The position numbers were made by a program, and so were the translations under genes. A stretch of DNA of 64,000 nt from Micromonospora sp. WMMA1363 (GTDB taxonomy: Bacteria; Actinomycetota; Actinomycetes; Mycobacteriales; Micromonosporaceae): NCBI RefSeq assembly GCF_030345795.1, contig NZ_JAUALB010000001.1, positions 5,448,001-5,512,000 on the forward strand, written 5' to 3'. The number at the start of each line of letters is the position of its first letter. The first letter of the stretch is position 1. The notes beneath the pieces are model-generated. The model was not told where the DNA came from. It saw nothing but the letters and a program-made list of their open reading frames with translations, and ran no database searches. Shown in pieces: positions 1 to 8,519 of the stretch.

Positions 1-1654
1 TCATGGTGAGAACGACGTGCTTGTAGAGCGCTCTGACGTCGGCATCGGGTCGGGCCGCCAGCCGCCGCAGCGTCATGACGACCAGCGGCAGGTCACCGCG
101 AGCAGCGCGCTCGTCGGCATCCCGATCGAGGACGTGAAGTACGAGACCGGGCCGGTGATACAGCAGTCCCCGGCCGTCGTGCGCGATCTGCCGCAGTGCG
201 TAGAGCAACCGTGGCGGCAGCCTGCCGGTGCGGGTCTCGTCGGTGGTAAAAGCCGACAGCGCTACCTTCGCCCCGTCCGGGCCGGTTCGAGGGAGCGACC
301 GACTGGCGAGCCAACGCACCGGGAGGGTGTCCCGGACGACGAGGACATCAACGTCGCTCCAGCCAGGCTGCCAGTCCCCGTAGGCCAGGCTTCCTGTCAC
401 CGCCACCAGTGCCGTCTCATCGTCGACCAGTTCGGCGGTGTAGGCGTCCAGGAAGCCTTGCAGTGCCGATGGCACTGAGGTCTCACGTCGGGGCGGGTGT
501 CGGTCGCCGGAGGCACGGTGCACCATCTCAGCGACCGCTCGTTTCAGGCCAAGGAGGCTGCCCGTGTTGTCGATGACCGTGTCGGCGATCGTGGCGATGC
601 GTTCGGCACCCCGGCTTCGCTTCGTCAGGTCCCGTGACGCCATCGAATCGGGTGATTCGTCGGTGCGGCCCAGGCGCACGGCTGGCGATGCGTCGAGGTA
701 AACAATCTCGCAGCGATCTCCCCAGATCTGCCGTACGTGCCTGGTTGCCTCGAAGCGATGCGCGCTTTCGATGCTGATCCGGCGGGAGCCGGGATTGAGC
801 GCGGCGAAGCGGAGGATCTCCTCGGACAACATCTGTGCCTCGGTCAGCTCATCCCATGCCTGGTATGGGTCGGTCACGCCCACCCGATCGGCCGCGAGGC
901 GGAGCAGGTACCCGATCTTCAGCCGTGTGACGGCGTGGTCGGTACGGAGTAACTCCCCGACGGTGCTCTTACCGCTCTCGGACATTCCGGCGAGGACCCA
1001 AAGCCGGTGCACGCGGTCGGGGGGCAGGAGGGTGATGGGCGCGCCGAGCTCGGCGACGGCCTCGCGCACCTCACGCTGCACCGCGAGCAGCGGCCGATCC
1101 CCACGCACGATCACCCTGTGGTAATTCCCCCTCTGCAGCTGGAGCTCGATGGCTTCGGCCAGGTGGCGCTGGTAGGCGGCGTACCGGTCGGATGCGGGAG
1201 CCCCGTCCCGGGCCAGTGCCTGCTGAGCCTCTACAGAAGGGTCAAGATCGTGCCGTAGCAGTATGTGCAGTTCTTGCCTGTCAACGGGCAAGTAGCGGCG
1301 CGCTCGGTCTTCTACCCTGGCGAGCGCCTCACCGATCGGCGTTCCGTCCTTCACCGCTGCCGTTGCCGCGCAGGTGGCGACGAGCATCGGGCGACCCCGG
1401 TCCTCGAGCGCGAACCGCCCGCCTCCCTGGCATCGGGCGACGTAGGATCGGAACACAAGATCGACATGCTCGTCGGTGGTGCTGTCGACGAACCACCATC
1501 GGCTGAAGTCGTCCCGCGACACCTCTGCCCATCGCGGGTCCCACCGATCGATGGTTCCGGTCAGCGTGGCCCCCGGCATGGCTGACGCCAGCCAGTGCGC
1601 GTTCGTGGACTTGCCGACGTTGTCCGCGCCGTTGAGAGTCACCGCGAGGTTCAT
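1..1654 (-). CDS. Two-P-loop kinase fused to a nucleotidyltransferase (3' end outside window)
   Basis: I translated this by hand: the frame is open from ATG 1654 to the left edge (551 codons) without a stop. Two Walker A motifs are visible, GADNVGKST near residues 9-17 and GMSESGKST near 222-230. The first half resembles a dTMP-kinase-like P-loop domain and the second a small-molecule or (d)NMP kinase. Near residues 420-440 the pattern GS-x9-SDVDVLVV follows, which is the signature of polymerase-beta-type nucleotidyltransferases (GS then DxD). The likely chemistry is phosphorylation plus nucleotidyl transfer; the substrate is unknown. The start overlaps the stop of the upstream DUF4254-like gene by ATGA, so the two are translationally coupled. 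The C-terminus lies beyond the window. The domain order is unusual, and I infer function only from motifs. Confidence 0.8.
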   Translation of the reverse strand, partial: MNLAVTLNGADNVGKSTNAHWLASAMPGATLTGTIDRWDPRWAEVSRDDFSRWWFVDSTTDEHVDLVFRSYVARCQGGGRFALEDRGRPMLVATCAATAAVKDGTPIGEALARVEDRARRYLPVDRQELHILLRHDLDPSVEAQQALARDGAPASDRYAAYQRHLAEAIELQLQRGNYHRVIVRGDRPLLAVQREVREAVAELGAPITLLPPDRVHRLWVLAGMSESGKSTVGELLRTDHAVTRLKIGYLLRLAADRVGVTDPYQAWDELTEAQMLSEEILRFAALNPGSRRISIESAHRFEATRHVRQIWGDRCEIVYLDASPAVRLGRTDESPDSMASRDLTKRSRGAERIATIADTVIDNTGSLLGLKRAVAEMVHRASGDRHPPRRETSVPSALQGFLDAYTAELVDDETALVAVTGSLAYGDWQPGWSDVDVLVVRDTLPVRWLASRSLPRTGPDGAKVALSAFTTDETRTGRLPPRLLYALRQIAHDGRGLLYHRPGLVLHVLDRDADERAARGDLPLVVMTLRRLAARPDADVRALYKHVVLTM

Positions 1655-2253
1655 CGGCGCTCGCCGTAGTTCTTGAGGGCGCGCCAGCGAGGGATCCGTC
1701 GGTGGCCCTCACGCACGTCCTGAACGAGATCGTCGTACGCGCGCGCCAGCTCCCGGAACTGCCGGGCAGCCGAGCCGGCCGGGGTGTCGCTCGGATCTCC
1801 CCGCTCGTGGTCGGTGAGGTGTTGGCAACGTACCCAGGCAATGGCCAGCCGGTCGACCACCGAGCCGATCGTCTCGGTGTGGAGCGGGCCAGTGCCGGGA
1901 TCACGCAGAACGCGGTCGACCCACGTATCTATTTCCGTTACCAGGTCCACCCGGACGCGGTTCAGTAGGTCAATGGACCGCTTCGCGGCGGCCACGACAT
2001 GATCATCCGCGCGCGGGTCGCGAGAGATCAGCTCGGCGGACCATTGGTCGTCGTGGTGCGCGGCCAATCGTCTGGACGCTCGTAGGGGAACCTGCCAGAC
2101 GGACATCAAGGACGCGGAGCTGTCTTGGAACGAGTCGACGATCAATCCCGCGGTCGGCAGAAGATCCGGCCCGCCGAGCTGGCGTTGAGGGTTGGTCGGG
2201 TGTGGCGCAGCATCAAGGGGCACGATGAAGTCTCCAAACAGCTTGTCCGACAT
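1651..2253 (-). CDS. DUF4254-like protein
   Basis: The protein has 200 aa. The central part (AAAKRSIDLLNRVRVDLV, then EIDTW) followed by a TIGSVVDRLAI-like segment matches my memory of the DUF4254 family, whose members carry an NRNIDxLNxxRNDxIExID-like helix and a second RLxI helix. The family has no firm biochemical function; outside actinobacteria it occurs near glycan and nucleotide-sugar genes. No signal peptide or membrane segment is seen. The stop overlaps the start of the kinase-nucleotidyltransferase by 4 bp, and the 81-aa Cys protein lies 33 bp upstream, so these read as one operon. The start chosen is the ATG giving MSDKLFGDF. The family assignment is moderate; the coding call is firm. 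Confidence 0.75.
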   Translation of the reverse strand: MSDKLFGDFIVPLDAAPHPTNPQRQLGGPDLLPTAGLIVDSFQDSSASLMSVWQVPLRASRRLAAHHDDQWSAELISRDPRADDHVVAAAKRSIDLLNRVRVDLVTEIDTWVDRVLRDPGTGPLHTETIGSVVDRLAIAWVRCQHLTDHERGDPSDTPAGSAARQFRELARAYDDLVQDVREGHRRIPRWRALKNYGERR

Positions 2254-2286
2254 GCTGTGCAGTGCTCGGGCATAGCGGCGTTGTCG

Positions 2287-2532
2287 TCACGCCGACCACC
2301 ACGAGCCCCGCACTCCGATCCGCCGAGCACCGCACAGCTCAGGGCGGGATGCGCCGGGCGTACGTCGGGGCAGCCGCAGCGACAGGTAGAAAGCGTTCGC
2401 AGCGCGCTCGTGCTCGGGACACGGACCCGGTACGTCGCACGTGAGGCATCTCCCGTCGGCACAGGACACGACATGGTGTGCCAGAACGACCTGCGCCTCC
2501 TCGATCTGCTCGCCGCCGAGATACGTAGCCAT
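2287..2532 (-). CDS. Small cysteine-motif protein (81 aa)
   Basis: The protein carries CADGRCLTCDVPGPCPEHER around residues 24-43, a CxxC plus PC pattern that could hold zinc or another metal. The second half is Arg/Pro rich. A related pattern (CRACGQPWPCG) occurs in the 115-aa protein at 8681-9028, which sits in the equivalent position of a second, similar locus. It lies between the 59-aa peptide gene and the DUF4254-like gene on the same strand. I do not recognise a named family. It could be a partner of the small peptide; no enzymatic role is visible. Confidence 0.55.
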   Translation of the reverse strand: MATYLGGEQIEEAQVVLAHHVVSCADGRCLTCDVPGPCPEHERAANAFYLSLRLPRRTPGASRPELCGARRIGVRGSWWSA

Positions 2533-2621
2533 GAGTCACCACCCGCATCCGTCTGGCCAGAAGCGCGTAGACGACATGGGCACCGATGAAGCCGACCTCG
2601 CAGGTGCCAGCATCTGCGTCA

Positions 2622-2801
2622 TTACCGACGGCCGTCGATGCGAGCCGGCTGTGGCAGCACGCACTGCCACACGAAGGTCAGCAGAGGAGAGTCGCCTTGG
2701 AAGACCCTCTGCCGGCCGGTGGCCGGCATGCCGGGCTGGGCCGCCCGACCGAATGCACCCGTTGCCCCGGCGGAGGCGTGCAGAGAGAGATACACGGTCA
2801 T
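2622..2801 (-). CDS. Small MTVY-type peptide, copy A (59 aa)
   Basis: This short frame is found by comparison: it begins MTVYLSLHASAGATGAF and contains PLLTFVWQCV, matching MTVYVSRYAATGEL and PLLTHVWKIV in the 54-aa peptide at 8520-8684. Both are preceded by the same conserved leader with a palindrome and lie divergent from an XRE regulator. The C-terminal part differs (copy B ends ARKARESDRR; this one ends ARIDGRR), so copy A may be diverged. Function is unknown. The pairing argues that it is a real gene rather than noise. Confidence 0.5.
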   Translation of the reverse strand: MTVYLSLHASAGATGAFGRAAQPGMPATGRQRVFQGDSPLLTFVWQCVLPQPARIDGRR

Positions 2802-2853
2802 GACGTCACCGTCTGACGGGTTGCGTCGGACTCCCGCGGATGGGACCTGTCAT

Positions 2854-2962
2854 GGCGGGCCCGCCGAGGTGCCGGCGGGCCCGCCGTGGTGAGGCGGCGG
2901 CTGGGAGCACCCCGCCGGTCACCCGCCCGCGCAGCCCCGATGGCAGTACGCGGGCGAGGAAT
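2854..2962 (-). promoter_or_regulatory. Conserved leader element, copy A, with GC palindrome
   Basis: Read on the - strand, a block of about 60 nt (2898-2962) is nearly identical to 8386-8445 read on the + strand; the cores include GCTGCGYGGGCGGGTGACCG and TGCTCCCAGCCGCCG. It is followed by two copies of the 12-bp palindrome GGCGGGCCCGCC (2854-2865 and 2874-2885), which can form a strong hairpin. The element lies between the peptide gene (starts 2801, -) and the XRE gene (starts 3244, +). The conserved block plus a palindrome that differs in sequence but keeps its shape suggests an operator or RNA leader. The rest of 2802-3243 holds no gene that I can support. Confidence 0.6.
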
Positions 2963-2994
2963 CAACCTCACGACTGCACCTCCGGCCGCCGCCA

Positions 2995-3017
2995 CAACAA
3001 GCGGCGCCTGCTTGTTG
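2995..3017. repeat. Inverted repeat upstream of the XRE gene
   Basis: CAACAAGC (2995-3002) and GCTTGTTG (3010-3017) form a perfect 8-bp inverted repeat with a 7-nt spacer. It lies about 230 bp before the regulator start and could be an operator or a small hairpin. No further support is seen. Confidence 0.35.
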
Positions 3018-3243
3018 ATCGTCCTGTCCGATCTCTTCACCGTGAATCCCCTGGCGTCGATGACATTGGGTTGGTGAGCTGGAGCCGCCCAGCAGCGTCC
3101 GTCGATGCTCGTCAACAGCGAACCGCCCAGCGAGCCCGGTCGGTACCGTCCACGACCCGTCCGCTCGCAACCAGGTAGTGACGCGCGGTAGCGGAGATGG
3201 CTAACGTGACCGTCGTCGACAGAGGACGCACGGAGGTGCTCGC

Positions 3244-4575
3244 ATGGCCGGACGGCGCTACCCCGCCAATCGGCGGCTAGCGTGGGAGAGGCTCCAGCGG
3301 GGCTGGTCCTACGAGGAGGTCGCCGAGCGCATCCGCACCGAGATGAGCCATGCCGGCGAGACCGATACGGGGCTGAACGCCAACACGGTGCGGCGGTGGG
3401 AAACCGGTGAGCGGTGGCCCGACCCGCGCTACCGCAAGCACCTCGTGGCCATCTTCGACAAGCCGGCGAGCCAGCTCGGTCTGCTCACCCCCGACGAGCT
3501 GGCGATGCGTCCGCAGGCGGAGACGCTGCACGAGTTCAGGAGGTTGTGGGAAATGATCACCGGAGGCGACGAGACCGGCTGGGACCGGGCAACTGTTCTG
3601 CGCGCGTTGTTCGGCGCCAGCATGCTTCCCCTGGTGGCGCCCCTGCTGTCACTCGATCCGCAGGCCGCGTACGCCCAAGCCAAGGCCGTAGATCCAGACG
3701 CATACGCCGAGATCGTGCGGTGCCAGCGCACGCTTTACTGGACCAGCCCCGCCCGGCCGCTCTACGAGGCCGCGTACGCCCACACCCAGCTCGGCAGCGG
3801 ACTCGTCCGTGCGGCCACCGGCGCCAGCCGGGCGACCCTCGCCGGCGCCCTCGCCGAATCGGCGCTGCTCACCGCACGACTGGCATTCTTCGATCTCAAC
3901 CAGCCCGCCGTCGCGCAACGCTGCTACGACGTCGCCCTGGCCGCCACCCGTGAGGCCGGAGACCACGCCCTGGCCGCCGCGGTCCTCGGCCACATGGCCT
4001 TCATCCCCGCCTTCGGACATGATCCGGCCGCAGCCCGGTCACTGATCGACGCGGCGCTTCAGCACACCTGGCACGGCGTCAGCCCCGCCGTTCGCTCCTG
4101 GCTGCACTGCGTGGCCTCGGAAGTCGAAGCTCGCGCGGGTAGGGGAGCGGCGAGTCGGCACCAGATCGACCTCGCTGCCACCGCGCTCGAAGCGCGTCCT
4201 GAAGCGCCCGCTTGGTTCGACTACTACGACACCGGCCGGCTGCACTCCTTTGCTGGCTATGCGGTTCTCGCCGCTGGCGACCATGCCGAGGCCGCCCGTC
4301 ACCTGGCCGAGTCCCTGGCTGGCTTGACCGCGACCGGCGCCAAGCAGCGCAGCGTCGTCCTCGCCGACCTGGCCTCGGCGCACAGCAGCGACGGGGACCA
4401 CGCCGCCGACTACCTCAACCAGGCCCTGGACGCCCTGAATACCGACTGGTACGGCACTGGGCTGGAGCGGGTCAGAGCGGTCCGGCAGGTACTCGGTGAC
4501 AGCCGGGCAGGCCACCAGCTCGACGACCGCATCGCCGCCCTCGCGACCAGCCGGGCCGCTCTTCCGGGGAGCTAA
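3244..4575 (+). CDS. XRE-family regulator with TPR-like sensor domain
   Basis: The protein has 443 aa. An N-terminal helix-turn-helix (residues about 12-60; RLQRGWSYEEVAERI, then NANTVRRWETGERWP) is followed by a linker and a long alpha-helical region (about 130-430) rich in Ala/Leu pairs typical of TPR-containing actinobacterial XRE regulators. Those proteins usually sense a peptide or small ligand through the TPR part and control a neighbouring operon. It is divergent from the 59-aa peptide gene with a conserved palindromic leader between them, so that operon is its likely target. An ATG start with upstream GGAGGT supports the start. The stop overlaps the convergent HAD gene by 4 bp. Confidence 0.85.
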   Translation: MAGRRYPANRRLAWERLQRGWSYEEVAERIRTEMSHAGETDTGLNANTVRRWETGERWPDPRYRKHLVAIFDKPASQLGLLTPDELAMRPQAETLHEFRRLWEMITGGDETGWDRATVLRALFGASMLPLVAPLLSLDPQAAYAQAKAVDPDAYAEIVRCQRTLYWTSPARPLYEAAYAHTQLGSGLVRAATGASRATLAGALAESALLTARLAFFDLNQPAVAQRCYDVALAATREAGDHALAAAVLGHMAFIPAFGHDPAAARSLIDAALQHTWHGVSPAVRSWLHCVASEVEARAGRGAASRHQIDLAATALEARPEAPAWFDYYDTGRLHSFAGYAVLAAGDHAEAARHLAESLAGLTATGAKQRSVVLADLASAHSSDGDHAADYLNQALDALNTDWYGTGLERVRAVRQVLGDSRAGHQLDDRIAALATSRAALPGS

Positions 4576-5228
4576 GCCGCCGACTCTTTGTGCCTGCGCA
4601 CCAGCTCGGGCAGCTCCGCCAGCGAGTCGAGGTGGAAGAGGCAGCGGTCGCCGACGGTCTTGTCGTCGAGGATGTATCCCCACGGCCCACGTCGTACCAG
4701 CGCTGTCGCGAGTCCGGCGGCCTGTGCTGGTCGGATGTCGTTGTCGAGCCGGTCCCCGACGTAGAGGACCTGGTCGGCGGGGCAGCCGGCCTCCGCGACG
4801 ACGCGGTCGAAGAACGCGGCCGACGGTTTCTCGACGTTCCAGCCGTCCGAGGTGCCGATCACGTCGACCGGCAGGTCCAGGGCACGCAGGATGGTCTCGG
4901 CTCGGGCGGTCTGGTTGCCGGCCAGGCCGACCTGCACACCCAGCTCCCGCAAGGCCGCCAGGCAGGGCCGGGCGTCCGGGTAGAGGTTGTCCTCGGAGAA
5001 GTGTTCGGGCTGCCCGGCGTCGGCCCGGCGCTGCCGCTCCTCGGCCAGGTCGAAGCCGGGCCGGAACACCTGGAACGTCTCGCGGTAGTCCAGGCCGCGG
5101 GCGATGACGGCCCCGAAGACTGCCGAGAAGGTGTGCCGTGGGACGCCGAGCCAGTCGGCCCAGGTGCCGTACTCCCGGGACTCGTCGACGATCGTCTCAC
5201 CCACGTCGAAGAACACGCTCGAGATCAT
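4572..5228 (-). CDS. HAD-family hydrolase
   Basis: The protein has 218 aa, the usual length for the HAD-IA class. Motif I is FFDVGET near residues 6-12, motif II GLAGNQT near 100-106, motif III lysine in EKPS near 132, and motif IV YVGDRLDNDIRPA near 150-162. The acid-base Asp at +2 of the nucleophile is Gly (DVG instead of DxD), as in many HAD proteins annotated only by fold. Phosphatase activity on a small phosphorylated metabolite is the likely role. It lies next to NUDIX and kinase genes in an island rich in nucleotide-type enzymes. The ATG start gives MISSVFFDVG. Confidence 0.85.
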   Translation of the reverse strand: MISSVFFDVGETIVDESREYGTWADWLGVPRHTFSAVFGAVIARGLDYRETFQVFRPGFDLAEERQRRADAGQPEHFSEDNLYPDARPCLAALRELGVQVGLAGNQTARAETILRALDLPVDVIGTSDGWNVEKPSAAFFDRVVAEAGCPADQVLYVGDRLDNDIRPAQAAGLATALVRRGPWGYILDDKTVGDRCLFHLDSLAELPELVRRHKESAA

Positions 5229-5367
5229 CCTGGGATTGTGCCTCTCGGGCTCAACCGGATCAACGTGCGCCGCAGGCGGGGCCGTCGCGGGTTGTGGTGC
5301 CGCAGCGGTGGCAGAGAGCCACCGCCGCTGGGCATGCCCTCCCCGCTCAGCGAGTCAATCCGGCTCG

Positions 5368-5866
5368 CTATCTGGTGGACGGCGCGGTTCCGTCTTCGAG
5401 GTAGACACCGCCCCGCCCGAGCGCGGTGACCGCCGCGGCAACTCGCCGAGCCAGCCGGGGGATCAACACGTCGCCCCGGCGTTCCAGTTCGACGAAGTCG
5501 AACCGGTCGAGCTCGTCCGGGCACAGTCGCATCGTCGCGATCTGGTCCGGCGTCAGGACGCCGCCGTCGAAGACGAACATGAGGCCGCCGTCCCATGGTG
5601 GGCTGGGGGGCACCCAGTCGACGCAGAGCAGCGCTCCTGTCGGCATCGACAGGCCCAGTTCCTCTCGGATCTCGCGGGCGCAGGCGTCTGCCGGTGACTC
5701 GTCCGCCTCCACCATCCCGCCGGGGATCTCCCCACACGTCCTTGTAGGTCGGGTGGACTACCAGTACCCGGCCGGCCTGGTCGCGGAGGATCACGCCGGC
5801 TGCCGCGCGGACCCGCGTGACGCTGGCGATGTAGGAGTGGTCGGGTTCGGTCGGCGTTTCGGCCAC
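5368..5866 (-). pseudogene. NUDIX hydrolase split by a one-base frameshift
   Basis: The N-terminal part is read from GTG 5866 (VAETPTEPDHSY to HPTYKDVW). The rest continues in another frame from about 5732 (EIPGGMVEADESPADA) and contains a full NUDIX box: G at GGM, E after 5 residues, then REIREELGL. The frames join at a run of four G (GTGTGGGGAGATCCC), where one extra G explains the break. The intact protein would be about 165 aa and hydrolyse a nucleoside diphosphate derivative. The break could be a real inactivating mutation or a sequencing error in the G run. The 139 bp between this gene and the HAD gene holds nothing that I can support. Confidence 0.7.
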
Positions 5867-5901
5867 GCGACCGACCCTACGGGCTGGTTCCCGGCAAGTA
5901 G

Positions 5902-6666
5902 CTCGCCCAAGCGGTCGCGCAGGTCCCCGCACCGCACCGCCGGCACCTGCTCATCCGCGGTGACTCCGCGGCGGCCACCCACGCCGTGCTCGACTGGCTC
6001 ACGGAGCAGGACAGCAAGCGCGGCCGGCGGGTGGAGCACTCCCTGGGTTGGTCGATCGGCGAGACCGAACGCGCTGCCATCACCGGCCTGCCCACCTCCA
6101 CGTGGTCGCCAGCGATCGACGCCGACGGCGGTGTGCGCGACGGCGCCGCCGTCGCCGAACTGACCGGCCTGCTGCACCTGCCCGGCTGGCCGACCGGGAT
6201 GCGGGTCATCGTCCGACGGGAACGCCCCCACCCCGGCGCCCAACTGACCCTGTTCGAGGAACGCGACGGCTGGCGCTACACCGCGTTCGTCACCAACACC
6301 ACCACCGGCGCCTTGCAGTGGCTGGAGGCCCGCCACCGGGCCCACGCCCGCGTCGAGGACCGGATCCGCTGCGCCAAGGACACCGGCCTGGGCCGGCTAC
6401 CCTCCCGCGAGTTCGCCATCAACGCCGCCTGGTGCATCACGGCGGCGATCGCGGTCGACCTGATCGCCTGGCTGCAGATCCACACCCTGCACGGCGAACT
6501 GGCCAAAGCCGAGCCCAAACGGCTGCGCTACCGCCTGCTGCACACCGCCGCCCGACTCGTGCGCGGGCAACGCCGCCGCTGGCTCCGCGTTCCCGCCACC
6601 TGGCCCTGGGCCGAACAGATCACCGCCGCGTTCACCCGGATCGCGGCCATCCCCGCCCCCGGCTGA
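5902..6666 (+). mobile_element. IS1380-family transposase, 3' part only
   Basis: The frame encodes about 254 codons of the C-terminal half of a DDE transposase: HLLIRGDSAAATHAVLDWL early, YTAFVTNT and then ARHRAHARVEDRIRCAKDTG in the middle, and AWCITAAIAVDLIAWLQ later, which is the typical IS1380 pattern. An in-frame TAG at 5899-5901 and unrelated sequence upstream show that the 5' part is missing. The fragment abuts the frameshifted NUDIX gene, so the insertion or a later deletion shaped this border. Terminal repeats were not found. The 173 bp after it probably contain the right end of the element, but I could not mark it. Confidence 0.8.
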
Positions 6667-6839
6667 CCAGTTCAGCCGCTGCCCCAACAACCCGGAGGAC
6701 CCAGGAGACCACGCCCGCCGCCGCGACAGACGGCCCGCCACCATGCCCGGAACCACAACCGCATCGATCAACAGCGATCAGACCTGCCGGGCGGAAGGAA
6801 CCGGCGTCAGGCGCGAATCATCGAGGCTAGGGTGATGAA

Positions 6840-7295
6840 ATGGTTGTCTTCACCGTCCTGGACGACCTCTGCACGACGGCGAAGGCCGACGGGGTACAAC
6901 AACTCGTCGTCGGCGCGGTCGTCGCCGAAGACGATGCGGTCCTGCTTCTACAGCGACCCGCCGATGACTTCATGGGCGGCATATTCGAACTGCCCTCCGG
7001 CAAGGTCGAGCATGGCGAAGCGCTTGACGATGCCCTGCGCCGGGAGGTCGAGGAAGAAACCGGCCTGGCCGTCACCGACATCAACGAGTACCTGGGCAGC
7101 TTCGACTACACCTCGGGCAGCGGCAAGAAGACTCGCCAGTTCACCTTCGCCGTCGCAGTTGGCATGACCGAGCCGGTCCGCCTTACCGAGCACGACAGCT
7201 ACCAATGGGCACCACTAAACGGTGACGTGCCGGTAACCGGCGCGGTGTCGACCCTGCTGGATACCTACCGGCAACTGCGCCCGCCTGCTCTCTGA
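6840..7295 (+). CDS. NUDIX hydrolase (151 aa)
   Basis: The NUDIX box is complete near residues 59-81: GKVEHGEALDDALRREVEEE then TGL, matching GX5EX7REUXEEXGU. The N-terminus VVGAVVAEDDAVLLLQRP is the usual first strand pair. The substrate is not predictable; (d)NTP or nucleotide-sugar clean-up is typical. It is followed after 24 bp by the dTMP-kinase-like fragment with its own GGAGCA ribosome site, so the two probably formed an operon. The ATG start at 6840 was chosen because it gives the family-like N-terminus. Confidence 0.85.
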   Translation: MVVFTVLDDLCTTAKADGVQQLVVGAVVAEDDAVLLLQRPADDFMGGIFELPSGKVEHGEALDDALRREVEEETGLAVTDINEYLGSFDYTSGSGKKTRQFTFAVAVGMTEPVRLTEHDSYQWAPLNGDVPVTGAVSTLLDTYRQLRPPAL

Positions 7296-7319
7296 CCCAC
7301 GCCCACCCCTGTAGGAGCA

Positions 7320-7440
7320 ATGCTGATCGCGTTCGAGGGACAAGACGGCGCAGGCAAGACCACACTCCTCAATGCGGCATACGAACAGCTCACGGCCGAC
7401 GGAGTGGACTGCCTCATCGTGGAGGAGTTCTCGACAAGTC
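7320..7440 (+). pseudogene. dTMP-kinase-like gene, first 40 codons only
   Basis: It starts MLIAFEGQDGAGKTTLLNAA, a clear P-loop of thymidylate-kinase-like proteins, with TAGGAG 6-7 nt upstream. Homology stops after the segment DCLIVEEFSTS at about 7437, where the sequence becomes the 3'-truncated XRE gene in the opposite orientation. The remaining roughly 160 residues of a kinase are absent. The frame continues to 7634 but only as noise. Confidence 0.7.
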
Positions 7441-8094
7441 GCCCACCTTCAGCAGGACGCTGCCAACGACGTGGTACAGGTCGGCGGCCAGGGCCTCGAC
7501 CCGTTGCCGCCGCTCGCCATCCGCGCCGGACTTCACCGGTTCGAGGGACGGCAGCAGCGTCACGAGCCGGTCGAGTACGCGCTCGTACCGGCAGGCCTGA
7601 TAGTCGACCTTGGCGGCGTCGACGGCTCGGGTGAACTGCGGAAAAGTCAGCGCCGCACCGTCCGAGTGCGCGGGCGAGAAGAGCGCGTCGAGCAGCGGCG
7701 CGACGTTGGGTGCGGCGGCGACGCCGATCGCCGCTCCGCGTAGAAGGTCCCTCCGTCGCACGTCACCATCCGAGCCCGAGTCACCACATCCGTCATCGCC
7801 AGTATCCGCATGCGCGCCGGCATCCGGCCGCGCAGCACCCGCAGGTGCACCGCTGGTGCCAGCCGTCCGCAACGCCTCGAAGCGTTCCCGTACCTCAGGC
7901 GTGGCTCGGGCCAGCACGGTGTCCAGCGCGGCTTGCATGTCCGCGCGGGGGAGCACCTTGTCGCCCTGGCTGCTCCACTTGGCCACGGTCCGCCGCGCCG
8001 CGCCGAGGTGCTCGGCGAAGGCGGTCACGCTCATCCGCAACGCATTCCGGAGCGCGTTCGCGTCCTGGCCGGTCCAGGTCGTCACCGTAGCCAT
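7414..8094 (-). pseudogene. XRE-family regulator, 3' truncated (226 aa)
   Basis: It begins MATVTTWTGQDANALRNALR. A helix-turn-helix (about residues 15-60, SVTAFAEHLGAARRTVAKW) is followed by a linker and RRRDLLRGAAIGVAAAPNVA, the hallmark junction of TPR-type XRE regulators. Family members are normally above 400 aa; here the TPR part ends after LYHVVGSVLLKVGD, and the last residues come from reverse-read kinase sequence. It is divergent from peptide copy B with the conserved leader between them. An inverted repeat, GGTGCAC/GTGCACC at 8161-8179, upstream could be its operator. DNA binding may persist while sensing is lost. Confidence 0.75.
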
Positions 8095-8385
8095 CGCACG
8101 TCCTTCCGGAACGGACAGTCATCGGTGGAGGTGATGGTAGCCGCGCATGGGGTGACGGCAGGTGCACTGCGGGTGCACCGGCGCGACATTCCGTCCGTCC
8201 ACCGCCCAAGCCAGCCTGAATGTGCCGACGCGCCGCTCCCCAGCGGTGCGCCGGTGGGCCAGCGGCAACCTCACGGCAGGGAGATCCAGATGGACGTGCC
8301 GATCGGCGACAGGCCGGAACGCGACCCGACGCACCGGCACGTGCTCGCGCCGGGCACTCCGTCGACCGCACGGGTGACTCCCCGT

Positions 8386-8487
8386 TCGCGTACCGCCAGC
8401 AGGGCTGCGTGGGCGGGTGACCGGCGGTCTGCTCCCAGCCGCCGGCCGACGGCGGTGGGCTTGCCGGCATGCCGGCAAGCCCACCGC
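8386..8487 (+). promoter_or_regulatory. Conserved leader element, copy B, with 36-bp perfect palindrome
   Basis: 8386-8445 matches the - strand of 2898-2962 at nearly every base. It is followed by a perfect 36-bp palindrome at 8452-8487 centred on GCCGGCATGCCGGC. The peptide gene starts 33 nt downstream. The distance from the conserved block to the divergent XRE start is about 290 nt in both copies. The remainder of 8095-8519 shows no supportable gene apart from the 8161-8179 inverted repeat. Confidence 0.6.
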
Positions 8488-8519
8488 GCACAGGGGCCAG
8501 CGCCGACCGGTGGCCGGCT

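Noticed and set aside
2798..3115. Open frame on the - strand across conserved leader A
   Set aside because: No similarity in relatives can be argued: between the two leader copies the changes fall mostly at amino-acid-changing positions, so the block is conserved as DNA or RNA rather than as protein.
4572..5228. Treating the DVGET variant of the HAD motif as inactivation
   Set aside because: Many HAD-IA-like proteins carry this variant, and all other motifs are present.
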